Counted from the stretch's first letter, positions 23,001 through 33,485 are shown. The stretch is 64,000 nt of DNA from Equus caballus (GCF_041296265.1 NC_091693.1:6481001-6545000); one strand, 5' to 3'. The notes: a model not told the origin generated them from the sequence alone. Made by a program: numbers and translations.

Positions 23001-25601
23001 TGGGGGGATTCCCTCTCAGGCTGTCCCCCACCCTGCCCCCAGACATCCTGAGCTCCTCCTGGGTCCCTCTCTCTGTCTCTCTCTCTGTCTCAACCTCGAT
23101 AGGCTGCTCGTTTATATCTATTGAGATTTTAGTGGTTTTCTTTTTATAAGAGACAATGTAAGTAGAGGAAAGGCAGCCGCCTCTCCTTTCTTGCTCCCTG
23201 AGAACTCCACGCCCTCCCTCGAGGCAGCTGTCTCATCTTATGACAGAGACATTCTTTCTGTGCACAGTAGGCGTACATGGGTCTATGCCTGTACACACTT
23301 CGTCGTTACGCAAATGCCGGGAGAGCTCACACTTTGCCTTTTTTCCCACGTACTAACACCACTTAGAGATGGTTCTACATCTGTGCACATATGGGGTGTC
23401 TGAAGTCGGGAAACATAGGGAAGATGTTTCATTTATTTACTGTGTTTTTCCAGATTAATAAAGGGAGCTGTGGCTTTAAAATTTAGGGGGTCATTGCCTG
23501 CAGACGCTAAAGGAAACAGCCTGAGCTGCTATTTGGAAATGAATTGTATTGTATAAAAACAGGGTCCCTGGGTCTCCACCTTGTAGATTCCCTGGAGACC
23601 TGACTCTTTTCCTAAGGGCTGCGCTGTCTTCCCGTACTTACCTCCCAGAGCCCTCCTCGCGGCCGTGTGCATCTCTTGCTCCAGGAGAGTTGCAGGATAA
23701 ATTCCTACACGGAATTGCTGGGTCAGAGGACAAGTGATTTTAAGTTCTGCTGGTATGGCCACCCTGTACTCTGAAGAGGTTGTGCCCGTTTGTGAGGACC
23801 GCGTGCTGGGCGCATGCCCGTGCCAGTCACAAAGCAGGAGCTCCTCATGAGAAAGAACGAGCCCTCTCCTCCTCACAGGAGGTCCAGAGGGCAGGGGCTG
23901 GCTCCTCCCTCTTTCTCTGCATCTCGTCCTCCCGTGTGGAGGAGAAGTGGTGCAGGCAAAAGGACGGCAGCTATGCAGAGGGACGTGGAGGATGCCTACG
24001 GGGCAACGCGGCAGGGCAGGGCTGGCCCCTTACCTGAATGAGGCAGCGTCATCGACTGACGGTGCTCCTTTCTCCATCAGATAGCCCAGAGACCATCAGC
24101 AGGCGCGCGGCCTTGGGAGTGGGGTTCTGCCTGGCCATCCTCCTCCTGGTAATATGGGGAGTCAAGTTTCAACGGAGGTGAGCTCCTCCCTGCCCACGGC
24201 CTCCGTTCCCCGCGGCCGGTCCAGGGAGGGACTCTGGCTCCTCAGTCCTGTAGCCCCCAGCTTGCTGACTCCTCAGGGACCTACTTCCATTCCCTTGATC
24301 CCCACTGGGTGGGTCTTGATTTCTTAGCTGGAAGAGGATTCGGAGCCGGCAGGAGCTTCAGGAAAATTCCAGTGGGCAGAGCTTCTTCGTGAGGAATAAA
24401 AAGGTAGGATGAGAGAGGGATGAAAACGCAGGGCATACCTTGAAGCCAGGCAAAGCGATGGGGCCGAGACAGAGTTCTGGGGGCAGGTCTAGGGTGTCCC
24501 AGGCCAGGGGCAGGGAGCTGAAACCCGTCTCTCTCCCAGATCAGGAGGGCCCCCCTCTCTGAAGGCCCCCACTCCCTGGGCTGCTACAACCCAGTGATGG
24601 AAGATGCCATCAGCTACGCTGCCTTGCGCTTTCCCGTTGGCGAGACTGACACGCAGAGGACTGGGTACTGAGGATGCTGGGAGGGTGACACCGCACCCTG
24701 GGGGGAGGTGGAAGAAAAGCTCGAGTCCCTCCTGCTGGCTTTGTGTCAGGCCTGTGCCACTGCCATACACCCATAACCTCACTCCAGCTCCATCACAGCC
24801 CCCTGGGTCAGCAGTGGTCTCAGGAGCTGGAGCTGTTCCTTCAAGCCAGGTGCATGGAGGCCCAGAGTCGGTCTCTGTCGCCAAGGTTAAGACTGTGATC
24901 TAAGCTGACATTCGCTCATACGACACAGCAGCTCCTACCATGGGCACTGGGCCTGACACAGAAGGGGCTGAGAGGCTGCGGGCGCTCTGGGGGTCTCGGG
25001 GAGTTGAAAGAAGGAAGGAGTTCCTGCAAAAGGCTTCCTTTGTGGTCATCTCTCTGCCCTCCCTCTCAGAGACACAGAGCCCTCAGAGACACAGGGACTT
25101 TCCCTAAACATGGACGACACGGTCACTTACTCTGTGGTGCAGAGGCGTCATGTGGTAAGATGGCAGGGCTGTGGGAGGAGGGAGATGAGGGGCCTGGCCT
25201 CAGCTGTGAGTCCTGGAAGGGAAGGACTTGGGCGAACTCAGCAGTGGCAAAGGCTGAGGGGTAGGGCGGGTTGCTCAGGCCAAGGCGTGGTCAGAGCCGG
25301 GCAGGCACCTCCCCATCTGAGACCCTGACCTCAGCCAGTTTCTGGACAAGAGGACTTCTGCTCGGATTCTTGGCCCCTCAGGTGGAGTCAAGGAGAGAAA
25401 GGTCAGGGAAAGGGGACTGTGGGAGGCTGGTGGCCGTGAGGCCAAGCTTACCCACTGTGGCTTTCTCAGGGCGACTATGAGAACGTGACTCCAGCTGTTC
25501 CGGAAGACGAGGGGATACATTACTCGGAGCTGGTTCACTTTGGGGTTGGGGAGCGGCCTCCAGCTGAGGAAGGAGTAGACTACGTGATCCTTAAGCACTG
25601 A
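16993..25601 (+). CDS. CD22: CD22 (Siglec-2), B-cell inhibitory sialic-acid receptor; 13 coding exons, 847 aa
   Basis: CD22 binds alpha-2,6-linked sialic acid on the B-cell surface and recruits the phosphatase SHP-1 through ITIMs to damp B-cell receptor signalling. I joined exons 16993-17026, 17290-17664, 18631-18915, 20039-20323, 20424-20687, 21745-22002, 22207-22470, 22551-22814, 24081-24177, 24328-24403, 24540-24664, 25070-25154 and 25470-25601. Every junction is GT...AG and the frame stays open for 847 residues, the human length. The order is signal peptide, V-set domain, six C2-type domains, membrane helix (about 686-704) and tail. The sialic-acid-contacting arginine is R119 (human R120). 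Tail tyrosines Y760, Y796, Y807, Y822 and Y842 are kept. The gene looks intact. FFAR1 follows on the same strand. Confidence 0.97.
17290..17664 (+). CDS. CD22: CD22 exon: V-set sialic-acid-binding domain
   Basis: Residues 12-136. It has the E-G-A-C-V-W-I-P-C block of Siglec V-set domains, N-C-T at 100-102 (the glycosylation site matching human N101) and S-G-Q-L-G-L-R-M with the sialic-acid-binding arginine R119. It is a phase 1-1 exon, as are the Ig exons that follow. Confidence 0.96.
18631..18915 (+). CDS. CD22: CD22 exon: Ig domain 2
   Basis: Residues 137-231, opening [13 protein letters not shown] as in human domain 2. Cysteines are in L-T-C-S-L and L-T-C-Q-L. Acceptor TCTGTTGCAG, donor GTGAGT. 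Confidence 0.95.
18916..20038 (+). other. CD22 intron carrying an L2 LINE
   Basis: From about 19,246 to 19,915 the intron is a minus-strand L2. It starts ATTCATTCATTCAACAAATC, the reverse complement of the L2 3' end, followed by antisense L2 interior text. The rest is unrecognised. Confidence 0.6.
20039..20323 (+). CDS. CD22: CD22 exon: Ig domain 3
   Basis: Residues 232-326. C2-type domain with M-T-C and Y-Q-C cysteines and the S-S-N-P-E-Y block shared with human CD22. Acceptor CTCCTCCAG, donor GTGAGC. Confidence 0.95.
20424..20687 (+). CDS. CD22: CD22 exon: Ig domain 4
   Basis: Residues 327-414. It starts Y-A-P-E-P-S, as in human, with the T-N-Y-T-W-Y-H-N block and H-A-G-T-Y-S-C. Acceptor TGTTCTTCCAG, donor GTGAGT. 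Confidence 0.95.
20688..21744 (+). other. CD22 intron with L2 end and MIR
   Basis: Contains a plus-strand L2 3' end at about 20,860-20,930 (ends TTGAATGAATGAA) and a plus-strand MIR at about 21,215-21,412 with the TTTGACAGACAAGTAAACTGAGG core. The remainder is unrecognised. Confidence 0.6.
21745..22002 (+). CDS. CD22: CD22 exon: Ig domain 5
   Basis: Residues 415-500. It starts Y-P-P-K, with the V-I-Q-N-P-x-P-I-R-E-G-D block of human domain 5 and the paired cysteines of C-S-A-C-N-T-W-C-S. Acceptor TCTCTCCCAG, donor GTGAGT. Confidence 0.95.
22207..22470 (+). CDS. CD22: CD22 exon: Ig domain 6
   Basis: Residues 501-588. It starts Y-A-P-K-D-V, with [10 protein letters not shown]. Acceptor GCTCTCCAG, donor GTGAGT. 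Confidence 0.95.
22551..22814 (+). CDS. CD22: CD22 exon: Ig domain 7 (membrane-proximal)
   Basis: Residues 589-676. It starts Y-A-P-R-R-L-R-V-S, with S-D-A-N-P-P-V and the W-F-D-W-N-N-Q-S-L block that is almost unchanged from human. Acceptor TCTCTTACAG, donor GTAAGG. Confidence 0.95.
22815..24080 (+). other. CD22 intron between Ig domain 7 and membrane exon
   Basis: The longest intron between the last Ig exon and the tail. It begins with about 240 bp of pyrimidine-rich sequence, has a CTCTCTGTCTCTC run near 23,070-23,092, and from about 23,100 to 23,790 looks like decayed repeat, possibly old minus-strand L1. No extra exon is evident. Confidence 0.5.
24081..24177 (+). CDS. CD22: CD22 exon: transmembrane segment
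   Basis: Residues 677-708 plus two bases of codon 709. A short S-P-E-T-I stalk leads into a hydrophobic helix at about 686-704, then basic K-F-Q-R-R. Donor GGTGAGCT, phase 2. Confidence 0.93.
24328..24403 (+). CDS. CD22: CD22 exon: juxtamembrane tail
   Basis: Residues 709-734. W-K-R-I-R followed by [16 protein letters not shown], nearly identical to human. Acceptor TTTCTTAG, donor GTAGGA, restoring phase 0. Confidence 0.93.
24540..24664 (+). CDS. CD22: CD22 exon: first ITIM (Y760)
   Basis: Residues 735-775. [15 protein letters not shown] then I-S-Y-A-A-L, an ITIM centred on Y760 (human Y762). Donor GTACTG is weaker than the others. Confidence 0.93.
25070..25154 (+). CDS. CD22: CD22 exon: second ITIM-like motif (Y796)
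   Basis: Residues 776-804. It contains D-D-T-V-T-Y-S-V-V. The motif fits the ITIM pattern with valine at +3, where human has leucine. Donor GTAAGA, phase 0. Confidence 0.93.
25470..25601 (+). CDS. CD22: CD22 last coding exon: Grb2 site and two ITIMs
   Basis: Residues 805-847 and TGA. G-D-Y-E-N-V (Y807, a Grb2-type Y-x-N site), I-H-Y-S-E-L (Y822) and V-D-Y-V-I-L-K-H at the C terminus (Y842). Positions coincide with human numbering. Confidence 0.95.
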   Translation, partial: GDYENVTPAVPEDEGIHYSELVHFGVGERPPAEEGVDYVILKH

Positions 25602-26295
25602 TGGCCAAATCGGCTGAGGTGGGGGAGCCCAGGGGCTGCAGGGGCCAGGACAGGCCTGGGGCTTTCCCAGCCTCTGCCGTTCAGCCACAAAGCGCCAAGC
25701 CTTGCCCTCCACACACACACTCACACACACACTATTACTGCAACGCCAGTCGTGCGGAGAACTCTGTGCACGGGCCCGTGACAGTCTTCTTTCTCAGCAC
25801 TGGTAACCCCGACCCTCCAAAGGCCTGCCCTGGTCCTTCCACCCTCCTTCCCACCTGGAAACTCATCTAAACACCTGCCTTGTGCTGTACAAACCCCCAG
25901 CCCTCCCCAGCCTTCTGCCACCACTCACCCCTCCCGAGCCCCACCACAGCTGGCTGTGTCCCTGCCGGGCTCAGCTGGTCACTGTATTTTCTTTCCCTCC
26001 CCATCCCTTTGACCCCCTACTCCTGCTCTGATAGCCCCACTCACTAATCTCATGCCTGATGTTTGCCTCTGGGGCAAAGCCCAGAAAGAGGGACAGAAAC
26101 GAGGCAGACAGGGGCACTCTCCCACACTGGTTTCTCATCCCCAGGGAAGCCAGGCAGTCCAGGGAGAGGGTCACACTGCTGCAGCCTCGGCCTCAGGGGT
26201 CCCGTGGTCTGAGCCATACCCCGGTGTGGACAAACATCTTAACAAACACAGACCTTCCCAATAAAATGGCTCAGATCCCACTTCAAAGAACCAGT
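25602..26295 (+). other. CD22: CD22 3' UTR with poly(A) signal
   Basis: About 690 bp of unique sequence after the stop, with a short (CA)n stretch at 25,711-25,730 and AATAAA at 26,270-26,275. The end is placed about 20 bp past the hexamer and is an estimate. Confidence 0.7.
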
Positions 26296-29200
26296 GAACT
26301 ATTTCCAGTGTGTGGAGTCCGAGTGGGGACGGGGAGATGGGGAAGGCGTCGAGGTGATGTCATGATCAAACCTCAGACTGGTGGGTGCCTTGTCTTGCTG
26401 GCGAGAGAGCCTGGCTCCACAGGCGGACGAGCATGGATCTGAGTCTTAACTCTTCTGAGCTCTTGGGCAAAGAGCACCAGCTTATCCGAGCCTCAGTTTC
26501 TTCATCTGTAAAATGGAGATGCCACTCCCCACCATGCAAATGGTTCAAGATAGGAAGTGAAGGATAATCTCATATTTGCTGGAGTTGCATTATAAGAGGC
26601 CTAACGCAATAGCCAAAAGCCCCCACAACCGCAGCCCCATCTTATTTGCATATCTTGAAAGAACATAAAAAGGGGAAGCCAATTCATCACTCATGGTTAT
26701 TTTCAAAAGTGACCCTGCCAGGTTCTTTCACAACCCACAGCTGCCTAAGAACTTCTCGAAAGCTGCCTTGGGAACCCTCACAGCTTCTCGTCTTCACTGT
26801 CACCCCATTGGTTCCCCATGACTAATGCCCACTCTGCAATGGGTCCTTCCGGCTTCCCTCCACCATCTCCTGCTTCTGCCAATGGGCTGTGGGGTTCCCC
26901 AGGCCAGGAACGCATGGCCATCGACCAGCAGGAAGACGACTGTAAAATTCCTGGCCTGCGGTGGGTGCTCCAAAAGCGCCACCTTTTCCTGCGCTCCTTT
27001 CCCATCCGCTCTGTACCAGAATGTTCTCTAAGCTACGATGACGTTTTGGTCATCCTTGGAATAGGAGTAGTGTAAGGCACTGATCTCCCCATCAACCCAC
27101 TTTGTTCCGGTTTGACTTCTTGTGAGTCCCATTACCTTTTCTGGAGGAAGGGAAGACTTCCAGAACTGTTTAAATGAGAGAGGAAGGCTTTGGGGGTTTC
27201 TGTGCGGAAGTGAAGTCCAGTATCATTCATCCATTCAACCGCTTCTTCAGCAAACGTTTGCTGCGCACCTGTCAGCACGCTCAGCACAGAGCCAGTTGTT
27301 AGGGTACAAAAGTACGTGACATAGTCCCACCCCTGGGGCTCTCTAGTCTAGAATGCCTCGAGGGTTTCAGGGCAGGGGCCCCTAGAAGTTGCTGAAGGCA
27401 GCCCCGAGCCTAATGAGGCCTGGCACAGGCTCCCTGGCAACCAGCAGGTACCTTCCCATCCTGTCCCTGAGCCCGGCTGCTGACATAAACCCTCTTCATG
27501 ACCAATTGACCAAGAGATGTGGCTGTCAACAGGCACGCCACAGCGTGAACAGCAGGTGGCCAGGAAGGTGGGAGGCCAAGGACTCCAGGACCTGACAGCC
27601 TTCCACCCAGCCCCAGATCTCGCCATCCTCCCAGGGCCCAGACAAGCAATCATTCATCCAACTCATGGAGCCCCTGCTATATGTGCAACAGGCAGCGGAC
27701 AAAGCGGACAGGAGGCTTTGCCCTCACCGACCAACATATTAGCAGAGGGGCTGGCAAATCTGACGTCGCAGAGTCGTGGGTCCTCTGAATAGACACAACG
27801 CAGGAGGAAAACAGAGAGCCTGGCTGGAACAGAGGAGGGCCCATCTGGATGGAGGAATCAGCAAGGCCTTCTGAGGACGTGACACTGGGCAGAGACCTAC
27901 CCACCAGGCGGGCAGGGCCAAAGCAGAGAAGATCTTGAAGACGCGATGTCTCCCTTGGCGCCCAGCTTTGCTCTTCTCCCAAACGCTTGTTACAGGAGGT
28001 GACATGTCACTCCTTTTGATTTTTTCCTTGAGTCTGTCTGTTTCTCAGTGTTTCCCAAAGACAAAATACCAACGATAAGTGGCAAGTTCTTCTACATTCC
28101 CAGGGAGGTGCTGGGCCATATATGTAGGACCTGGAACCAGAATCAATTTGCTGCCTGAGATGGAGAAAGGAAATTAGGTCGTTCCTCTGGAGGGAGCTGT
28201 TGGCCTGCCAAGCATCCCACGCCACCCCCGCCTGGAGCCGGGGGCGCAGCCTTCCAGGAAGCCACTCAGAAGCTTCTTCCAGGTGACCGGGAATTTGAGA
28301 GGGTCATGGCAGCCCACACGGTGACCAAACCACACACCCAAGAAAACTGAAGTTGAGAGAGGGGCTGTATTGTGAGACTGAGGCAGCAGAGATGGACAGG
28401 CAGACAGAGACGCACACACAGTCAGAGGTGAATCGCAGAGACAGCCTGGGGCTGTTTTGAATCTCACTTAGGAGGTCTGCTCAGAAGAGCAAGGTGACCC
28501 CGACAGGGGGTGGACGGCTGAACTCCCTGAGGCCAAGGGCCCTTTGACATCCACGCAGCCCTGAGGAGGCCGAGTGGAGACCACAGCCTGGTTACTCCGT
28601 TGGCGCCAAACGAGACTGCCCTTGTCCTGTGTCTTCCCTCCTCCCTGCTCCTGCCAACGCTACACGTTCAGAAACCACACCATGGAGCCAGTGGGGGGAG
28701 GAGCGGGAGATGGCGGAGCCTCCTCACAGACCGTGCCCACAGCCAGGGTGAGGCAGGGGAAGGCAGAAGCTGTAGCTGGGAAGGATGCTTTTATCTCCCC
28801 ACACATCAAGTACCAGATGGATGGTGTGGGTGACGAAGGTGACTGGGTCCTTTTTGTTGTCTAGGAGGGAGCCAGCGAGGCCTGGGGCCTGCCCATGAGC
28901 TCCCCGGGGAGTGGAGAAGACTTAGCCCCCAGAACGGGCTGGAACAGGCTGTGGGGGCGGGCAGGGGGAACAAAGCTGTGTTCTGGTGGCACCCCACTAA
29001 CCCTGCTCCTTGCAGGTGCTGCGACAGGCTCCTCGCTCTGCCCAGGAAAGCCCACGCTTCGGTCCTCTCCCCTCCTTGTGTTCGCATCACCTCCCGGGAC
29101 CCCCCCCCCCGCTTCAGTCTGGCCTCTGCTGGGCCGAGATGCCCCATTAGCTGCTCACCCAGGCTGCCAGTGCCTCGGCCTAATGGCCCTGCCACCCCGC

Positions 29201-29855
29201 CCTTCACTCCCTTCCAGTTCACTGCCCAACCTGGGGCCCTCCCTCGGCCCAGTGAGGGGGACAGCCGAGCCTCAGAGACACCTGGCCGCGCCGAGAGGTG
29301 AGTCCCTCCTTCTGCGGCTCCTCTTTGCGCCAGGGACTACCTCCCAGACCCCCAGGCCCCCTGCTGAGGGTGCCCCTGAAGTTGGCCAAAGTCATTCCCA
29401 GTGACACTGATGGGACCTGGCCTACCCTTGGGCTTTCCCCTGGGGACCCCCTTCTTCTGCCCTCTGCCACACCTCCACCACCGGCCACTGTGAGGGAGCA
29501 GCTCCTTCTCTTTCCAAGGAATTGGGGGGAGGGGAGCAAATCCAGGGATCAACTTCCATTCCTAAGAAAAACTGGAGCTGGGGGCCCAGCTCTGTCCTGA
29601 CTCTCTCCACCCCTTCCCTCCCCAGGGTCTCAGAAATCAAGAGGCCGCCCGTCTCAGGGGACCCGCGCTCCCGTTCTGTCTTCTCCTGGGGCTCTGCCAT
29701 CACGCCTTCGTTTGAAGAGGTGATGACGTGGAAAGAAAGCAGAGGGCTGGGGGCCGACCCTCCTGGCTTGCAGTCCTGGCCGGACCGCTAACTGGCTGCC
29801 ACCTGCCTCCCCGGCCTTGTCTCCTCAACTGTCCCACTGGACGGCTTGGACCGCG
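26296..29855. other. CD22-FFAR1 intergenic region; repeats but no gene
   Basis: MIR-type sequence at about 26,395-26,540 (CCTCAGTTTCTTCATCTGTAAAATGG) and L2 3'-end fragments on the minus strand at about 27,226-27,345 and 27,645-27,935. A C-run of about 12 lies at 29,100-29,110. The rest is unique, becoming GC-rich toward FFAR1. An untranslated FFAR1 first exon and its islet control elements may lie here, but I cannot place them. Open frames of 60-170 codons look like chance. Confidence 0.5.
26533..26540 (+). promoter_or_regulatory. Octamer motif downstream of CD22 (candidate)
   Basis: Exact ATGCAAAT, 258 bp past the CD22 poly(A) signal, inside a MIR remnant. An inverted copy, ATTTGCAT, lies at 26,644-26,651. 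The pair is suggestive of a B-cell element but could be chance. Confidence 0.25.
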
Positions 29856-29874
29856 CCCCCCCCCCCCCCCCCAG
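29856..29874 (+). promoter_or_regulatory. FFAR1: C17-AG tract: probable splice acceptor of the FFAR1 coding exon
   Basis: Seventeen consecutive C followed by AG, 76 bp before the FFAR1 start codon. A long pyrimidine run ending in AG fits the 3' splice site of a coding exon preceded by an untranslated exon, as described for human FFAR1. That it is used is inference. Confidence 0.45.
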
Positions 29875-29950
29875 CAGTGCTGAGCCGAGTGCGCGAGTCC
29901 GGGAGCGCCCCCTCCGGGGATCCCGAGACCTGCGGACGCAGCGGGGCCCC

Positions 29951-30853
29951 ATGGACCCGCCCCTGCAGCTGTCCTTCGCCCTCTACGTGGGAGCCTTTGT
30001 GCTCGGCTTCCCGCTCAACGCCCTGGCCGTCGGGGCCGCCGCCGCGCACGCCCGCCTCCGCCTCACCCCCAGCCTGGTCTACGCGCTCCACCTGGGCTGC
30101 TCGGACCTCCTGCTGGCCGCCTCTCTGCCCCTGAAGGCGGCCGAGGCCCTGGCGGGGGGCGCCTGGCCGCTGCCCGCCGCGCTCTGTCCCGCCGTCGCGC
30201 TGGCCCACTTCGCGCCCCTCTACGCGGGCGGGGGCTTCCTGGCCGCCCTGAGCGCCGGCCGCTACCTGGGAGCCGCCTTCCCCCTGGGCTACCAGGCCAT
30301 GCGCAGGCCGCGCTACTCCTGGGGCGTGTGTGTGGCCATATGGGCCCTCGTCCTCTGTCACCTGGGGCTGGTCCTTGGGCTGGAGGCTCCCGGAGGCTGG
30401 ACGGACAATACCACCAGCCCGCTGGGCATCAACACACCGGTCAACGGCTCCCCCGTCTGCCTGGAGGCCTGGGATCCAGCCTCAGCGGGCCCTGCGCGCC
30501 TCAGCCTCTCCCTCCTGCTCTTCTTTGTGCCCCTGACCATCACAGCCTTCTGCTACGTCGGCTGCCTCCGCGCCCTGGCCCGCTCAGGCCTGAGCCACCG
30601 GCGGAAGCTGAGGGCGGCCTGGGTGGCCGGCGGGGCCCTGCTCACGCTGCTGCTCTGCCTAGGACCCTACAACGCCTCCAACGTGGCTGGCTTCCTGCAC
30701 CCCGACATGGGAGGCCGCTGGCGGAAGCTGGGGCTCATCACAGGTGCTTGGAGCGTGGTGCTCAACCCGCTGGTGACCGGCTACTTGGGAGGGCGTCCTG
30801 GCAGGGGGACATCACGTGTGGCGAGAACAAAAGGCGCCGTGTCCCAGAAGTAG
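29951..30853 (+). CDS. FFAR1: FFAR1 (GPR40), long-chain free fatty acid receptor, 300 aa
   Basis: A Gq-coupled class A GPCR activated by medium- and long-chain fatty acids; in pancreatic beta cells it boosts glucose-stimulated insulin secretion. I start at the ATG at 29,951 (M-D-P-P-L-Q-L-S-F), which gives exactly the human length; the frame stays open upstream but aligns with nothing. Seven hydrophobic helices are visible. Ligand-contacting Y91, R183, Y240, N244 and R258 of human all have counterparts at the same positions, as do the C79-C170 disulfide pair and the G-R-Y form of the DRY motif. N-T-T in the second extracellular loop is a glycosylation site. It is a single coding exon, GC- and CpG-rich, and intact. 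Confidence 0.97.
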   Translation: MDPPLQLSFALYVGAFVLGFPLNALAVGAAAAHARLRLTPSLVYALHLGCSDLLLAASLPLKAAEALAGGAWPLPAALCPAVALAHFAPLYAGGGFLAALSAGRYLGAAFPLGYQAMRRPRYSWGVCVAIWALVLCHLGLVLGLEAPGGWTDNTTSPLGINTPVNGSPVCLEAWDPASAGPARLSLSLLLFFVPLTITAFCYVGCLRALARSGLSHRRKLRAAWVAGGALLTLLLCLGPYNASNVAGFLHPDMGGRWRKLGLITGAWSVVLNPLVTGYLGGRPGRGTSRVARTKGAVSQK

Positions 30854-32769
30854 GAGCCACTGCTGGGGGAGGGGCATGAAGCGGGAGAGCCCGGTGCTTC
30901 CCCTCGCCCCTTGCAGGGGACCACCGGCAGCCCTGCCTGGGGGCGGCCCTGGAGCCCCGTGTGGGAAGGACCGAGGCTGGCAGAAGACTGCCTTCCGGTT
31001 GGAAGAATGGAGGCAGGAGGAAGGTGAGCCTGCCTCTCACACATCAGTCTGACTGCCCTCCTCTGTCTGTCTCTCCTCTCCGTCGCCCATCCTTCCTCGC
31101 CTGTCGGCCAGCGTCCTGCGGGTGAGGCCTCTTCCACTGGGGAAGAAGTGGGACAGTTCCGTTCCAGCCCTGATAATGCACTTTGGGAGATGCTCCTCCA
31201 AAATCATGTCCTGGGGAAGAACATTTTAATTTCAGTGTGAGAGAGGAAGCAGGAGGCAAGATAATGAGGCTGTTATACCGCTTGGCACTCACAAGGGGGC
31301 GGCATTAGAAGGAGGGAAAATAGCAACACAGAAAGCCGCAAATACCAAGTCTCTAATACGTGACAGTCACCACGCCAAGTGCATTATGAATGTTGCTTCC
31401 CTTCACCCTCATGCAATCCTTTGATTTAGCTGTATGGCTGCTGTACAGATAGGCAGGTTGTTCATTGTACAAGGGTGCCAGGCAGAGGGGCAAACGTTGA
31501 CTAAATTGTAGCTCGTGCTTTGCTGACCATGCCATGTGCCTGGCACAGGGCTGTTTCCATCCAGGGGGAGAAGCATCTTATTCCAATTTAAATAAAGACA
31601 TCACTCAATCCTTGAGCAGTGCACCTTGGCACAGGGTGGTGCCCATCTGGAGGAGGGTGCCTTTTCCTGATTTGTACCAAGGAGCTGCGTGAGGGAGCTA
31701 CAGTCTTGGGCCCAGGGATTAATATCATCTTTGTTTTGCGGCGTTAAGAAATTTGCCTGAAGACCTCCAGCAAAGAAGGGGTGGATGAGGGATGCGATCC
31801 TTCAAGGCAGGACCCCCAAGGGTCAGGGGACACTTGGAAAGCTTGCGGTATTGGGCTTAACCCCTGCCTTTGTGGTCCCTTTTGTGAAGCTGAATGGTGG
31901 CACCCTGAACCTGCGAGAGAGTGGGCAGTGGAGGGTGGCTGTGAGGGGCCACCCTCATGTGAGAGACACCTGGGCATCTGCTCTGCTTAGGTGAGGGGTG
32001 GGAACAGACTTGTTCCTCTAATGATGATGATGCCAGGCATGCAGAGGGGCACAAACAGTGGTTGCTGTGTGCCTAGCGTGTATGAACTTGTTTATACACG
32101 TTGCCTCTTTTCATGCTTAAAGTTCTCTAAGGACAGGAATTTTGATTTATTTCCTAATACATCCCCAGCCCCTACCAGAGAGCCTAGCACACAGTGGGCC
32201 CTCAGTAAGTGTTTGCTGAATGGATGAACACTCCTCACAGCTCTCCAAAAAAAGTTTTATTTTATTACCCGTTTTCTCAGTGTGGAAACAGGCCAGAGAA
32301 GTCAGGTAACTTGCTGAGGCTCTGCAGGAGCCAGAAACGAGTTTGTTCTCGGGACACCAGAGAATTTGGTAAAAGCCCCAGCTCCAGCCCAGCTGGCCCC
32401 ACTGCCCCTCCCCCAACGCTAGGGCTGCTCTCTCCCGCCCGCTCTGAGCACCTGCCCCGCCAGGTCACTTCTTCCAGTTACCGCGCCTCTGCCACTCAGG
32501 GGAGATTTCAGTTCCTCCCTGGGGCCCACGGGCCCTGTGTGATCCGACCCCAACATCCTCCGGTGACCCTTGTCCCTTGAGCCCTAAACCCTCCCTAGTG
32601 CCCCCAGCAGCCCTTGTGCCACCATCCCCTCCCCACAGTGCTTCCCCCAGCGGTCCTCTGCCTCTGGATTCCGATGTCATCATCGGCCTCCCCCCACTCA
32701 ATCGCCACGAGCCCCCCCGCAAAAGTAAGCACCATGACACCAAAAACTCTGTTTTGTTCACTGGTGGAC
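30854..32769. other. FFAR1 3' flank with ancient repeats
   Basis: AATAAA at 31,591-31,596 is a possible FFAR1 poly(A) signal about 740 bp past the stop. MIR-like sequence occurs at about 31,330-31,470 and an L2 3' end at about 32,120-32,228 (ends GTTTGCTGAATGGATGAAC). A short MIR core lies at about 32,260-32,340. No gene is recognised. Confidence 0.5.
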
Positions 32770-33485
32770 TTTTAACAATTTATTTGAGAGAAAACTTACA
32801 TATCATAAAATTCACCCATTTTAAGTGTACAATTCAATGATTTTTTGTAAATTTACTGAGATGTGCAACTACCACCATAATCCAAGCGAGAACATTTTCA
32901 TCACCCCGGTAAGACCCGCCCCCCCGCACATGCTCCTTGACACAATCCCGTTTCCACCCCGCAGGCAACCAGTGATCTACTTTCTGTCTCTATAAGTTTG
33001 CCTATTCTGGACATTTTATATAGATGGAAACATACAATCCGTGGTCTTTCATGTCTGGCTTGTTGCACTTAGCATAACGTTTTTGAGGTTCATCCATGTT
33101 AGAGTGCGCATGCATATTTCATTCCTTTTTACTGCCAAGTAGCATTCCATCCTGGGGATATGACACGTGGTCTATCCATTCGCTAGCTCATGGACCACCA
33201 ATGGTGTTTTGTTAAGACTAATCCTTTATAAATGTTTATGAGCAAGTCTTTGTGTGGACACATGATCTCATTTCTCCTAAATAAATACCTATAGTGGAAT
33301 TGGGTCACATGGTAAATTTATGTTTACCTTTTAAAGAAACTGCCGAACTGCTTTCCAAAGTGATTCCATCATTTCATATTCTCACCGGCAATGCATGAGG
33401 ATTTCCGTTTCTCCACATCCTCACCAACACTTGGTGTTATCTTATTTTTTTTCCAGTGGGTGTGAAATGGTATCTCCTTGTGCTC
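32770..33485 (-). mobile_element. Old LINE-1 3' region, minus strand
   Basis: The text is the antisense of an old L1 3' part, for example TAACAATTTATTTGAGAGAA at the start, ACCAGTGATCTACTTTCTGT near 32,969 and CCACATCCTCACCAACACTT near 33,413. Heavily diverged; only the 3' part is present. Confidence 0.85.

Noticed and set aside
29846-29950. 35-codon N-terminal extension of FFAR1
   Set aside because: It crosses the C17-AG tract and has no counterpart in FFAR1 proteins; starting at 29,951 gives exactly 300 residues as in human.
29825-30361. 178-codon minus-strand frame opposite FFAR1
   Set aside because: Antisense shadow with G-, Q- and E-rich low complexity caused by the high GC content.
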